Source of the DNA: Candidatus Melainabacteria bacterium
GTDB taxonomy: Bacteria; Cyanobacteriota; Vampirovibrionia; Obscuribacterales; Obscuribacteraceae
DNA: 64,000 nt
Assembly: GCA_016716405.1 (NCBI GenBank)
Contig: JADJWK010000001.1
Coordinates: forward strand, 1,984,001-2,048,000
Reading direction: 5' to 3'
The notes beneath the pieces are model-generated. The model saw only the letters and a list, made by a program, of their open reading frames with translations, ran no database searches and was not told the DNA's origin. Below are positions 35,022 through 43,630 of the stretch, piece by piece. Made by a program: the position numbers and the translations under genes. Position 1 is the stretch's first letter. The number at the start of each line of letters is the position of its first letter.

Positions 35022-35561
35022 TTATGGTCTGAGCTCATAGCCCTCTTTGTAAAGGCTCGCCGCTCCGGCAAGCAAGGAGATTGAGTCAACTTTTTCTACC
35101 CCTAACTTGGTGATTCGGTATTTGAGCGACCTGGACAATTTCTCTATTTCTCTCCAGTTCCAATCCATTGACCTTCCTAGATGAGGATAATTGGATTCCC
35201 AGTGCTTTGCGCGATTCTCTGAATTGTGAGCGAACCAGGATGCCCTTATGTATCTAGACAAAGAGTTTGAGAGCTCCAGATTCGCTCTTATCAAACCCCA
35301 TCCCACGGTCTCATATAGGCCGGGGCTATCATCAGGATCGCCAAGCCTTTCAAACGATGGCTCAGCTCTCATAAGTGGATGCCACCACACAACGGTATGG
35401 GTTCGAGGAAAGACGTCCTTTTGATAGTGCTCCATTACCTCGTTGGCGCCCGCGTATTCGGGGGGCCCATCGGAGAACCGGCTTCGATATAGAAGAAAGC
35501 CCGCTGAAATAGCGAGGTCGAGAACTTCTCTGAAATCATCTGGTGTTGCGTAGAAATTCAC
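35022..35561 (-). CDS. Hypothetical protein next to the insertion element
   Basis: 179 residues, cytoplasmic by composition, with many aromatic residues (VVWWHPLMRAEPSF, MDWNWREIEKLSRSLKYR). I do not recognise it. Its start lies about 65 bases from the left end of the IS element, so its promoter may have been altered by the insertion. It is convergent with the DUF2625 gene with about 30 bases between stops. Confidence 0.55.
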   Translation of the reverse strand: MNFYATPDDFREVLDLAISAGFLLYRSRFSDGPPEYAGANEVMEHYQKDVFPRTHTVVWWHPLMRAEPSFERLGDPDDSPGLYETVGWGLIRANLELSNSLSRYIRASWFAHNSENRAKHWESNYPHLGRSMDWNWREIEKLSRSLKYRITKLGVEKVDSISLLAGAASLYKEGYELRP

Positions 35562-35699
35562 TTGTTTGACTTTGGTGCGCCTTGGACTGTCTTACTTGCG
35601 CTCCGGGACTTTGCGTTCAGTTGACCCGACCCCCTAAATGTTGACACCTTGATTTTTACGAAGCCTCCCCATACGCTGTCAACAGAAAGGAGGCTTCTC

Positions 35700-35965
35700 A
35701 TGGCAGAGAAGAAGAAATACAAGAGATATAGTGAGGAGTTCAGGGAAGGCGCAGTCCAGCTCGTGGAGTCCGGAAAGAGCGCTGCGCAGGTTGCGCGAGA
35801 ACTTGGTCTCTCGCCCTGGACGGTCCAGACCTGGGTCCGACAGGCAAACAAGAAGAAGCGCCTAGGAGACGGACACGCGGAATTAATTCAAGAGAACAAG
35901 CGCCTTAGGAAGGAACTAGCGCAGGCCCAGGAGGAGGCCGAAATCCTAAAAAAAGCAGCGGCGTA
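35700..35965 (+). CDS. IS3-family transposase OrfA, 5' exon
   Basis: ATG at 35700 follows AAGGAGG. The helix-turn-helix (YSEEFREGAVQLVESGKSAAQVARELGLSPWTVQTW) and leucine zipper region (ELIQENKRLRKELAQAQEEAEILKKAAA) are typical of OrfA, which binds the element's ends. In the unspliced sequence it stops at TAG (35964-35966), created by the intron border. If the intron is removed, the frame reads AAAYFARHQK and ends at the TGA at 37925-37928 region, overlapping the OrfB start. A run of seven A residues upstream could be the programmed slippage site. Confidence 0.88.
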
Positions 35966-36480
35966 GTGCGTCCAGCGAAGACTGGCGTATCCAGTGGGAG
36001 ATAGACCCACCCGGGAAATAGTCGTAACCCGGTAGCTAAGGTGGCGGGTATGGAGGAAACAAAGTACTCGAAGCCCACCTGACAAAAGATGCCGAAGGGC
36101 ACTTGCAAGCCATTAGGTCGTAACGAGAGTGAACGTACGTGTAGCTTCGAAAGGCTAAAATCCGAAGGTCGAGCCCGTTACGTTGGGGCGAAGACAGCAT
36201 GGAATGTTGAAATATGACTGATACAGCATTTCACTTTGGCGGAGTAGCAGCGACGACATGGTGGCACAGGATACGCACAGGAACTGGAGAAGCCCTAATC
36301 GACCCGGATGAGAAATCACGGAAGCAAGGTAGGTTCTATAACTTTGACGCAAGGAAATGAACTGAAAGTCGGTAGGGTGGCGGACGGGTCCGTAGTAGCG
36401 AAGAAACGGGGTAATGCCCGTGGAGCGAAGGGACCCTACTGGAAAGCAAGTTCTCAATCAAAACGGGAGGCAAGGACGAG

Positions 36481-37794
36481 ATGACAAAGGCGTCCATCAA
36501 TTTGCAGGACCTGAGACGGAGAATATATTGCGAGGCGAAAGCCACACCTAGCAAGCGATTCTGGGGACTGTTTACCCATGTCACAAAGCTGGAGACGTTG
36601 AGAGAAGCCTACGCACTGGCACAAAGGAACGGCGGCGCTGCCGGTATCGATGGCGTCACCTTCGACCAGATCGCGGAGCGAAATCTTGATGTATTCCTAG
36701 CCGACATACAAACGGACCTCAAGAGTGGCAGCTACAGACCGATGCGAACCCGAAAAGTTGAAATTCCAAAGGGCAATGGCAAAACCAGAACCCTTTCGAT
36801 TCCAACAATCCGGGACAGAGTGGTGCAAGGAGCGCTTAAGCTCATCCTGGAGCCCATCTTCGAAGCAGACTTCAGAGATGGCTCATTCGGATACAGACCG
36901 CGGCGCACTGCGCACCAGGCAATCACGAGAGTGGCGGAAGCAATAATACGCAACCACACAACTGTGATTGATATTGACCTGAAGGACTTCTTCGGAAGCG
37001 TCCGACATCATGTTCTGCTGGAGAAGTTGGCAGAACGAATCAACGATAACGAGGTATTGCGCCTTATTCGGATGATTTTGAAGTCGGTCGCAAAAACTGG
37101 AATCGCCCAAGGCAGCCCACTATCACCCTTACTCAGCAACATCTATCTAAATGAAATCGATCAGATGTTAGAGAGAGCGAGAGCTTACACGTACAAGAAA
37201 GACAGATACTTTCACGTCGAGTACGCACGCTTTGCGGATGATCTGGTTGTGCTGGTCGATGGACACCACTCCTGGCACCAATTGCCAAGTCAAGTTTTGA
37301 GGCGGCTAAAGCAGGAGTTCGAGAAGATAGAAGTAGAAATGAATCGCGACAAGACGAAGGTTGTTGACTTGCGAGGAGGCGAAACATTCTCTTTCCTCGG
37401 TTTCCAATTTTTCCGAAAACGAACCCGGAAAGGCAAACTCGCACCCCACTTCTCACCAACCACGAAAAGCCGGAAGAAACTGATGAACACGCTAAGCCAA
37501 GAGTTCAAAGGAATGAAATCTTGGCCGATTAGGATCGTGATTGAAACCATTAACCCGATTGTGCGGGGATGGGTCAACTACTTCCGCGTCGGTCATTCTA
37601 GTGCTAGCTTCGGGTTTATCAAAGATTGGGTAGAAAAGAAGGTGCGCCGAAACTTAGGCAGAGCCTGTAAGCGCAAGGGCGTCGGGTGGAAACGATGGAG
37701 TAAAGAGCTCCTGTACGACACGCTGGGACTCTTTAACGAGTACCACGTAAAGTACATGGCACCGAAAGTCGTTCCAAGCCGACAAGCTACATAA
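36481..37794 (+). CDS. ltrA: Group II intron reverse transcriptase/maturase
   Basis: 437 residues. RT motifs: AGIDGVTFDQIAERNLDVFLADIQTDLKSGSYRP, FGYRPRRTAHQAI, IDIDLKDFFGSVRH, GIAQGSPLSPLLSNIYLNEID, and the catalytic FADD in YARFADDLVVLVD, followed by FLGFQFF. The C-terminal maturase X domain includes WVNYFRVGHSS. There is no HNH endonuclease domain. The protein helps the intron splice and retrohome. It is encoded in domain IV of the intron. Confidence 0.95.
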   Translation: MTKASINLQDLRRRIYCEAKATPSKRFWGLFTHVTKLETLREAYALAQRNGGAAGIDGVTFDQIAERNLDVFLADIQTDLKSGSYRPMRTRKVEIPKGNGKTRTLSIPTIRDRVVQGALKLILEPIFEADFRDGSFGYRPRRTAHQAITRVAEAIIRNHTTVIDIDLKDFFGSVRHHVLLEKLAERINDNEVLRLIRMILKSVAKTGIAQGSPLSPLLSNIYLNEIDQMLERARAYTYKKDRYFHVEYARFADDLVVLVDGHHSWHQLPSQVLRRLKQEFEKIEVEMNRDKTKVVDLRGGETFSFLGFQFFRKRTRKGKLAPHFSPTTKSRKKLMNTLSQEFKGMKSWPIRIVIETINPIVRGWVNYFRVGHSSASFGFIKDWVEKKVRRNLGRACKRKGVGWKRWSKELLYDTLGLFNEYHVKYMAPKVVPSRQAT

Positions 37795-37817
37795 CCCTCG
37801 TAACGAAGCTCCCAGGA

Positions 37818-37850
37818 AAGCCGGATGCGGGAAAACCGCCCGTCCGGTTT
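37818..37850 (+). ncRNA. Group II intron domain V
   Basis: A 33-base hairpin with the AGC triad near its base, a two-base bulge and a GAAA-type loop, the catalytic heart of a group II ribozyme. Placement just before the 3' splice site is as expected. Confidence 0.85.
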
Positions 37851-37924
37851 GAGGTGGAGGGTGTTGGAGACGGAGCGAGAGCCACCGCGCCAGCACTCGA
37901 CCCTACCTTCGCGCGGCACCAAAA

Positions 37925-38787
37925 GTGAAGTACGCCTGGATTGACGAACATCGCGGTCTCTTTACACTGGCTGCGATGTGCCGGTGCCTGGGAACGACCC
38001 GCCAAGCATACAACGGCTGGAAGAAGAGAGAGGGTGACGATGAGTCTGATCGCATTCTCGTACTGGAGATCCTCGACATCATGAAAGAAACCCGCTCTTC
38101 ATACGGAATCAAGCGCGTTGCAAAAGAGCTCAAGGACCGCGGCTTCCATGTGAACCACAAGCGCGTAGAGAGACTGATGAAGGAGAACAACATAAAATCG
38201 AGACGTCCGAAAAAAACGCAAAAGACAACAGATAGCAACCATTCGTTCCCGGCTTCAGAGGACCGGCTGAAGAGGCGATTCAACCCGTCTCGACCGAACC
38301 AAGTGTGGGCTAGCGACATCACCTATCTGAAGACTCGAGATGGCTGGCTCTATCTCTGCGTGTGGATGGATCTATTCTCAAGGAAAATTGTTGGTTGGTC
38401 CATCTCTGCTAGTCTCGCTGCTGGTTTCGTATGTGATGCCCTAACCTCGGCTCTAACACTTCGCCCAGGCGCACGCCTGTGGTTCACTCTGATCGAGGCG
38501 TGCAATACGCGTGCCATGAATTTCGCCTCTTGCTCTGGCGGAATAAGCTGAAACAAAGCATGAGCCGGAAGGGTGACTGCTGGGACAATGCCGTGGTCGA
38601 GTCCTTCTTCGGAACATTGAAAACCGAGCTGGATCTGAGTCCCAGTGTGACTTCTAGAGAAGCCAGGCAATTGGTCTTTGAGTATATAGAAATCTTCTAC
38701 AATAGGAAGAGACTTCATAGTACATTGGGATATAAATCCCCTGAGGAGGTTGAAAGATTGTTCTGGTCCCTATCGGCGGTTTCGTAG
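37925..38787 (+). pseudogene. IS3-family transposase OrfB, frameshifted
   Basis: GTG at 37925 overlaps the OrfA stop. The catalytic core begins with VWASDITYLKTRDGWLYLCVWMDLFSRKIVGW (first Asp). At about 38480-38486 one base is missing: the frame reads LWFTLIEA, while VHSDRGVQYACHEF (second Asp) and DNAVVESFFGTLKTEL (Glu) follow in another frame (from GTG at 38479). With the base restored, the DDE triad is complete and the protein is of normal length. The loss fits an inactive copy. Confidence 0.88.
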
Positions 38788-38903
38788 AAATTCTTTCGTC
38801 AACTAAATGGGGGTCAGCTCAAGTTAACAGAGTCGGATTAGAATGCGTGCATCGCAAGTTTCCACACTGCACACATTCTTCCCAGGTTATGGAGTTACTT
38901 ATT

Positions 38904-39098
38904 ATGCCATTCGAAATATTCGCCAACGAGAATTCTACAAGTAATGCCAAGAGTCCTTTGCACCGGGAGGTGGGCGGGATTCTTGGTGGCCCCGCCACTG
39001 AGGATTTCCAGCAGCCTCAGGAAAAGGCTCGCTTCTATCCAATCAGCTCAGTCGTCAAGCGCGAAATATATTGCACCTGCCGTAGGGGTCCGAATTAG
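38904..39098 (+). CDS. Possible small hypothetical protein
   Basis: 64 codons from ATG 38904, with GGAG at 38891-38894 as a ribosome site. The product starts MPFEIFANENSTS and ends in CTCRRGPN; no domain is recognised. It lies right behind the IS element and could be a remnant. The wider stretch 38817-39169 shows nothing else. Confidence 0.3.
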   Translation: MPFEIFANENSTSNAKSPLHREVGGILGGPATEDFQQPQEKARFYPISSVVKREIYCTCRRGPN

Positions 39099-39169
39099 CC
39101 GGCTACAATCGGGGGCTGGACGGTGGGCGGCACCCGTGGCACACTGGTACTAGAGAGGTGCGTACAGGT

Positions 39170-39397
39170 ATGGCCAGAGGCAAAGATTCCCTGATCAAGG
39201 TCGTAGTAGCGGCTTCGCTTGTCAGCTGTGCGTCCGGCATGGTCTACGGTACCTGGTGGGTAGCTACTCCACCTACGGACACCAGCGTAAAAAGGCAGGC
39301 TCTGGTCGAAGAGACCTATTCGACTCCCGATGCAGCTGGAATGGAAGCCGTGCGCAATGCTCATACCTCGAACTTCGATACTGTTCTGACGTTTTAG
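39170..39397 (+). CDS. Small single-span membrane protein
   Basis: 75 residues starting at ATG 39170; a GTG four codons upstream is possible. One N-terminal hydrophobic stretch (about residues 8-28) may be a signal or membrane helix, followed by a polar tail rich in Thr, Ala and Glu. No family is recognised. It is convergent with the MscS gene, only a few bases apart at the stops. Confidence 0.5.
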   Translation: MARGKDSLIKVVVAASLVSCASGMVYGTWWVATPPTDTSVKRQALVEETYSTPDAAGMEAVRNAHTSNFDTVLTF

Positions 39398-39400
39398 AGA

Positions 39401-40564
39401 CTATTTCGCGATTCCGGCCAGCCCCGTATTGATAGCATCCTGGACCTCGCGGACAACCCGGCTCGATCTGATTCGAATGTCTTGCTGCGGATAAGGAATC
39501 TCGATGGATTCTTTGGAGAGCTCGTCGAATATCAGGAAATTGAGCTCGCTAGTCAGTTTTCTCGGGAATTTCACATAGCTGAGGGTGTAGACGCGCAGGC
39601 AGAAGTTCAGGGCGTTGTCCCCGAAGCTGTCGAACATGACGTCCGGCTTGGGATTCTCCAGGACCCCCTCGTGTCGCTGTGCCGCCCGAAGGAGGCATTG
39701 TCTGGCCACTTCCGGATCGCATTCGTAGCTCACCCCCACCGGCACATCCACCCGTACGTCTTTGGTCGAATGGGTCCAGTTGATGACATTGCCGCAGATG
39801 AACTCGCTATTTGGGACTATTACCTCGATATTCCTGTTCGATCTTATGGTAGTGGCGCGCAGCCCGATTTTCTCGACATCGCCGGTGACATCATTGACTT
39901 CGATCCGGTCGCCAACCTTTACCGGTCGCTCGAACATGATCAGAAGACCGCTCACCAGATTCGCTACCACGCTCTGCAAACCAAGACCGACGCCTATGCC
40001 CAGAGCACCTGCCAGGACTGTTACGGTGCTCAAGTCTATGCCGGCGAGCTGCAGGATCACGACCAGACCAAGAGCAATGATCACATAGCGTGTGATGGCG
40101 GTGATTGATTGAGCCAGACCGACCTCGATGCTCTTTTTCTGGCAGAGCATGCGCACGGTCCACTGTTGCATCTGCCCTGTGGCGTACACGAGAGCGAAGC
40201 CGAGAGCACCGACGAAGATGATCATATAGAAAGTGATCGGCTCCTTGCCCACCGGAATAATGGGCGTCCTGAGAAGTCCGTCCAGGAAGGCGAAGATCTG
40301 CGCGGCTGTTATATCGATCTCGGATAAATCCAGTATTTCAATGCACAACAAGAGTAGCAACGGCAACTGAATCGCCCTGGAGAGCCAGAGAGCCGGCTCC
40401 GGCTCGAGCGAAAATTTCCCGACTATATAGCTTCTGGTCAGCTTTCCGGTAATCGCCACCAGAACAAGCGCAGCAACGAAGGCCAGGCATGTCCATACCG
40501 TGACCGTCGAGCCTCCCGCCTGCCATACAGGCATCAGAAGCCAGGTTCTAATTAGATCGAGCAT
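39401..40564 (-). CDS. Mechanosensitive ion channel protein (MscS family)
   Basis: 387 residues from ATG 40564, which has a GAGG ribosome site; upstream in-frame codons are rejected because they are Arg-rich and lack a membrane segment. Membrane helices at about 20-40, 60-85 and 100-130 precede the pore and beta domain: VTVLAGALGIGVGLGLQSVVANLVSGLLIMFERPVKVGDRIEVNDVTGDVEKIGLRATTIRSNRNIEVIVPNSEFICGNVINWT. This is the classic MscS core without the N-domain of the two tandem channels at 18.7-21.8 kb. A small membrane protein gene lies directly upstream. Confidence 0.93.
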   Translation of the reverse strand: MLDLIRTWLLMPVWQAGGSTVTVWTCLAFVAALVLVAITGKLTRSYIVGKFSLEPEPALWLSRAIQLPLLLLLCIEILDLSEIDITAAQIFAFLDGLLRTPIIPVGKEPITFYMIIFVGALGFALVYATGQMQQWTVRMLCQKKSIEVGLAQSITAITRYVIIALGLVVILQLAGIDLSTVTVLAGALGIGVGLGLQSVVANLVSGLLIMFERPVKVGDRIEVNDVTGDVEKIGLRATTIRSNRNIEVIVPNSEFICGNVINWTHSTKDVRVDVPVGVSYECDPEVARQCLLRAAQRHEGVLENPKPDVMFDSFGDNALNFCLRVYTLSYVKFPRKLTSELNFLIFDELSKESIEIPYPQQDIRIRSSRVVREVQDAINTGLAGIAK

Positions 40565-40581
40565 ACTCGTTTCCTCTGTCT

Positions 40582-40758
40582 TCAGTGCATCAGTCTTCCG
40601 AGTGTTTCGAACACTTCCACGGCGTTGATCACTACCGCGGCAAGAAACACGAAGACCAGGACAGCCATGAAGTAGTCTGCCGGCGATCTTTTGATCTGAC
40701 GGTAGTCTCGATAAGCTTTCTTGTCTTGCAATCCGTGCTTTTCTCTCAGTTCGGGCAT
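40582..40758 (-). CDS. Small single-span membrane protein upstream of mscS
   Basis: 58 residues from ATG 40758, placed nine bases after a perfect AGGAGG. A charged N-terminus (MPELREKHGLQDKKAYRDYRQ) precedes one membrane helix (DYFMAVLVFVFLAAVVINAVE). Seventeen bases separate it from mscS, and eighteen from the antiporter stop, so the three are one operon. It may be an accessory subunit; no family is known to me. Confidence 0.7.
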   Translation of the reverse strand: MPELREKHGLQDKKAYRDYRQIKRSPADYFMAVLVFVFLAAVVINAVEVFETLGRLMH

Positions 40759-40776
40759 GAGCAATCAACCTCCTGC

Positions 40777-42135
40777 TCAGGAAATAGCATGGTCAGGCTC
40801 TTTCGATGCAGAGCCGAGGACCAGTGCATAGGGCTCCGGGATTATTCTCCGGTGCAGGAGGAAGACCAGCAGGGCAGTCAGAATGGTACTGAACATGATT
40901 ACCGCATAGGCGACATTCTGGACTACCGGGCCGTACGGAAGACCCTCCTGCACAGCCAGAGAGGCCACTACTGCCGATGCCAGACCCTTGGGCGCCATCA
41001 CTGCTGTGGTCACGGAATCGAGAGCGGGCATGCTCGAGTCGGCGCAGAGTCTCACTACGAATATGCGTGCGAAGTAAATCCACGCGACAGTGAAGAGCCC
41101 GGCAAAGATCTGGGTCATATCGCTCAACTGTATACAGATGCCCAGATAGACGAAGAAGAATGTCTTGACGATGAAGGTGAACTCGCCGATCACTGCTTGA
41201 TCCAGCCAGTGGAGCCCGCTGGGGGTTATCTTCGAGAGTTCCTCCTGCTTTTTCGGCTCCAACCCCGAGAGCATTTTGAGAGCGGTGCGGCCAAGCAAGC
41301 TTTTCTCCAGCTCTTCGCGATCGATCTGATCGAGCTTGAGAATCTCCCCGAGCCTCGGCAAAGAAAGCCGCCTGATATTGCCTATGGCGATGCCGAAACT
41401 GAGGGCGGCGATGGGACCGCTGAAGCCCAGGATACCGGTGATGGCATAGACGATGCAGACGAATGCCGGAGTGGTGAGGATGGCATTCTCGAGCTCATGA
41501 AAGAAATTGAGGAGGTAGCTCCAGAGAACACCGAACACGAAGCCGATCACCATGGCCATGGCGAAGGAGGCGACGATCTCTCCGGTAATCCTGCCGGGGT
41601 TCAATGTGCCCCTGGTAGCGACCTGCAATACGGTCAGAGCTCCAACTATACATAGTACATCGCTGATGGTCGACTCGAGCAGGAGCATGGTGCTTGCTCG
41701 TTTACTGAGATCGAGCTTGGTGAGTAACGGTATCACCACGGCCGATGACGTGCCCCCCACGGTCAGACCCAGAAGGATGCCGCCCGTCAGGGGCAGACCG
41801 AAATAGATTACCGAGAGGGCTGCTACTATCGCGGCGGTGACGAAGAAACTCGCGGTGGTAAGGGTGAGGGATTCCACTAGAGATTTTTTCAGATCGTTCA
41901 GTTTGAGGCCGAGACCGCTCTGAAAAAGCAGCACGACCAGGGCAATGCTGGAGAAAACCGGTCCCACGGCGCCAATGCTGTCCGGACCGACAAGCTTGAA
42001 GATCGGACCGATGATCAGACCGAGCACCATCAGGGGTAGCACGTCCGGAACCCCCGCCCGCTCGAAGAGAGCGTCGAAGAGATGGGCCATGAAGATCAGG
42101 GCGCCTATGCCGAGTATCGCCAGAGAGACATCCAT
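40777..42135 (-). CDS. Cation/proton antiporter (CPA2 family)
   Basis: 452 residues from ATG 42135. About twelve hydrophobic segments are visible, with GVPDVLPLMVLGLIIGP and LVVLLFQSGLGLKLNDLKK at the N-terminal end and GGTSSAVVIPLLTKLDLSKRASTMLLLESTISD in the middle, characteristic of the KefB/NhaP-like antiporters. They exchange Na+ or K+ for H+ across the inner membrane. No TrkA-N regulatory domain follows. The frame remains open far upstream to 42609, but that part is the antisense of the Asp-Ser repeat in the next gene. Confidence 0.93.
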   Translation of the reverse strand: MDVSLAILGIGALIFMAHLFDALFERAGVPDVLPLMVLGLIIGPIFKLVGPDSIGAVGPVFSSIALVVLLFQSGLGLKLNDLKKSLVESLTLTTASFFVTAAIVAALSVIYFGLPLTGGILLGLTVGGTSSAVVIPLLTKLDLSKRASTMLLLESTISDVLCIVGALTVLQVATRGTLNPGRITGEIVASFAMAMVIGFVFGVLWSYLLNFFHELENAILTTPAFVCIVYAITGILGFSGPIAALSFGIAIGNIRRLSLPRLGEILKLDQIDREELEKSLLGRTALKMLSGLEPKKQEELSKITPSGLHWLDQAVIGEFTFIVKTFFFVYLGICIQLSDMTQIFAGLFTVAWIYFARIFVVRLCADSSMPALDSVTTAVMAPKGLASAVVASLAVQEGLPYGPVVQNVAYAVIMFSTILTALLVFLLHRRIIPEPYALVLGSASKEPDHAIS

Positions 42136-42201
42136 GGGAAGTGCATAGCATGTTTTGGGACGGTTGGCGCCGTTCGCTTTTAGTCGCGCTATGAGAATCG
42201 T

Positions 42202-42933
42202 ATGGAAAGCGTCAAGTCTGAGCCGAAAGTGTTGGAGTCCGTCTCGAATCGAGTCGGCTATGTCGTTCTGGTATTGATACCGGTTGCTCTGCTCGTCTGC
42301 CCCCTCCTGATCGATCTGAAGCTGGTGGACGAGTCCACAGAGGCGCCGGCAAAGGACGCTATAGAAGGAAAGAGTTCTATTAAAAAGGCAGCTCAGAGAC
42401 CGGGAAACCAAAAAAAAGTGAGCAAGGAGCCTCGAGGAGGTGATTCGGGATCTGATTCGAGCTCTGATTCGGGGGGTGATTCGCGATCTGATTCGGGATC
42501 TGATTCGAGCTCTGATCCGGGATCTGATTCGGTCGCGGAGCTGGCTGATATCCCGGCGCCCTCTCCCCAGAGGGAGGAGGCTGCCGCGCAGAGGAGCGAT
42601 TCGGAGCAATTCGACGAGCTTGTCGGTCGGGGAGTATCGAGCCTGAATGTAGGCGACTACGAGAAAGCCGAGCGCTGCTTCCGCCAGGCATACAGCATAG
42701 CCGGCTTTCTTGGAAACGATGATCCCCGGAAGATCAAGCTATTCGAGCTCATCGGCCGGACTTACCTGGCCCGCAAGAGCTATAGCCAGGCTATTCAATT
42801 TTTGCGTTATGTTCGATACTGTCAGGATAAGCGTTTCGGGAAAGACTCCCGGGAGTCGGCCTATATTCGCTCGCTTTTATCCAGAGCTTATCAGGGTCTC
42901 GGTCGCAAAACCCAGAGCGGCGACGGCGACTAG
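42202..42933 (+). CDS. Membrane-anchored TPR protein with Asp-Ser-rich linker
   Basis: 243 residues. One membrane helix at about 19-38, then a linker with a long Asp/Ser/Gly run (about 80-110, GDSGSDSSSDSGGDSRSDSG), then a TPR-like domain from about 135 (GVSSLNVGDYEKAERCFRQAYSIAG, KIKLFELIGRTYLARKSYSQAIQFL). The repeat lies in a flexible spacer and places the TPR domain away from the membrane, probably outside it. The gene is divergent from the antiporter; the 66-base gap must hold both promoters. Confidence 0.72.
   Translation: MESVKSEPKVLESVSNRVGYVVLVLIPVALLVCPLLIDLKLVDESTEAPAKDAIEGKSSIKKAAQRPGNQKKVSKEPRGGDSGSDSSSDSGGDSRSDSGSDSSSDPGSDSVAELADIPAPSPQREEAAAQRSDSEQFDELVGRGVSSLNVGDYEKAERCFRQAYSIAGFLGNDDPRKIKLFELIGRTYLARKSYSQAIQFLRYVRYCQDKRFGKDSRESAYIRSLLSRAYQGLGRKTQSGDGD
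42440..42540 (+). repeat. Tandem GATTCGNNATCT-type repeat encoding the Asp-Ser linker
   Basis: About eight units of 12 bases built on GATTCG followed by a variable trinucleotide and TCT. Units differ at the third codon, and one is CCGGGATCT. Its antisense reads Arg-Ile/Ser-Arg repeats, explaining a long false open frame on the minus strand. Confidence 0.85.
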
Positions 42934-43244
42934 GACGATTGCTTCTTTTCTTTGCCGGCGACGAGGGCTGCGCCGAATATGATTACTGCCGCTACACATT
43001 CCTGGAGACTGAGCCTTCCCAGATCTATGGCGTTGGCTTTGAGCTCTCCGAGATCGACGTTCAGTTTGAATCCAAGAAGGTTCGCGCTTTTATCGATCTG
43101 CTCCCGGGGCGGTGACCAGATGAAGCTGTAGCCCATGGGCTGCTGCTTGCCGTTGCCATCCTGGTAGACCCAGGGCGGATACAGGCACATGCCCAGCATG
43201 AACAGCAGTCCCCCCACAAGAATGAGTGTTTTCAGATCTTTCAT
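42930..43244 (-). CDS. Small two-span membrane protein of unknown function
   Basis: 104 residues. Hydrophobic segments at about 6-24 and 83-98 flank a polar loop with YPPWVYQDGNGKQQPMGYSFIWSPP. I do not recognise a family. The stop overlaps the upstream TPR gene's end by four bases in convergent orientation. It lies about 25 bases after the XRE regulator gene, so both are probably one unit. Confidence 0.6.
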   Translation of the reverse strand: MKDLKTLILVGGLLFMLGMCLYPPWVYQDGNGKQQPMGYSFIWSPPREQIDKSANLLGFKLNVDLGELKANAIDLGRLSLQECVAAVIIFGAALVAGKEKKQSS

Positions 43245-43269
43245 CTCTCCTCCGTGAGGTGATCATACA

Positions 43270-43518
43270 TCAAGCGCCTTCTTTTATTCTGATTCCGATC
43301 CTCAGGAGCTCGACCGCCGAGGTATCCAGGCAGCGGCAGAGGACCTGAAGCTCGGTCAGGCTGGGCAGGCTTTCGCCGTCTTCGATCTGCTCCAGACGCG
43401 GCGCGGGCAGGTCGCAACTCGAGGCGAGCTGCTTGATGCTGAGCCCCTGCTCGGTACGCATATGAGTAAGGGCGCTGCCTATGGAGCGGGCTGCCTGTCT
43501 GTTTGGTAAGGAATGCAT
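43270..43518 (-). CDS. XRE-type helix-turn-helix regulator
   Basis: 82 residues from ATG 43518, behind AAGGAGG. The HTH (IGSALTHMRTEQGLSIKQLASSCDLPAPRLEQIEDGESLPSLTEL) occupies most of the protein, with no effector domain. It probably controls its own promoter or that of the adjacent membrane protein. No toxin partner is evident, so a toxin-antitoxin role is not suggested. Confidence 0.75.
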   Translation of the reverse strand: MHSLPNRQAARSIGSALTHMRTEQGLSIKQLASSCDLPAPRLEQIEDGESLPSLTELQVLCRCLDTSAVELLRIGIRIKEGA

Positions 43519-43630
43519 TCTCAAACCTCCTTCTCTGATTCCTACCTAGCACGGCTTCTCGTGAGGTGCGCCGGCATGCTCTCTGCCCGTACGTGCTAAA
43601 TCAGAGTTGTGCAAAGAAGAGGAGGAAATG

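Larger units (their letters stand above)
35966..37906 (+). mobile_element. Group II intron
   Basis: Starts GTGCGTCC, a standard group II 5' end, and ends CCCTAC, an AY-type 3' end. Domain V is at about 37818-37850 (AAGCCGGA and TCCGGTTT lower stem, GCGG with CCGC upper stem, GAAA-type loop), followed by a domain VI region. It encodes a reverse transcriptase. Joining the two flanks restores the OrfA frame exactly (GCGTA with CTTCGCG), which fixes the borders. Length is about 1.94 kb, normal for a bacterial intron. A possible EBS1 (TACGTT, 36179-36184) pairs with GGCGTA of the 5' exon using two G-U pairs. Confidence 0.9.
35627..38816 (+). mobile_element. IS3-family insertion element interrupted by a group II intron
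   Basis: The left end has GACCCCCTAAATGTTGAC (35628-35645); the right end carries GTCAACTAAATGGGGGTCA (38798-38816), an imperfect inverted match. Between them are orfA, the group II intron and orfB, in the IS3 order. No clear target duplication is seen. Without the intron the element would be about 1.25 kb, the usual size of the family. A frameshift in orfB suggests that it can no longer move on its own. Confidence 0.85.

Noticed and set aside
35905..36457. Minus-strand frames inside the group II intron
   Set aside because: They fall in the structured RNA domains of the intron and have no protein-like pattern.
40565..40768. Upstream extension of the minus-strand MscS frame
   Set aside because: It overlaps a small membrane-protein gene with a strong ribosome site, and the residues are Arg-rich.
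42440..42540. Possible CRISPR array
   Set aside because: Units are contiguous 12-mers without spacers and lie inside a coding frame.
42136..42609. N-terminal extension of the antiporter frame with Arg-Ile repeats
   Set aside because: It is antisense to the Asp-Ser repeat of the divergent TPR gene; the true start is ATG 42135.
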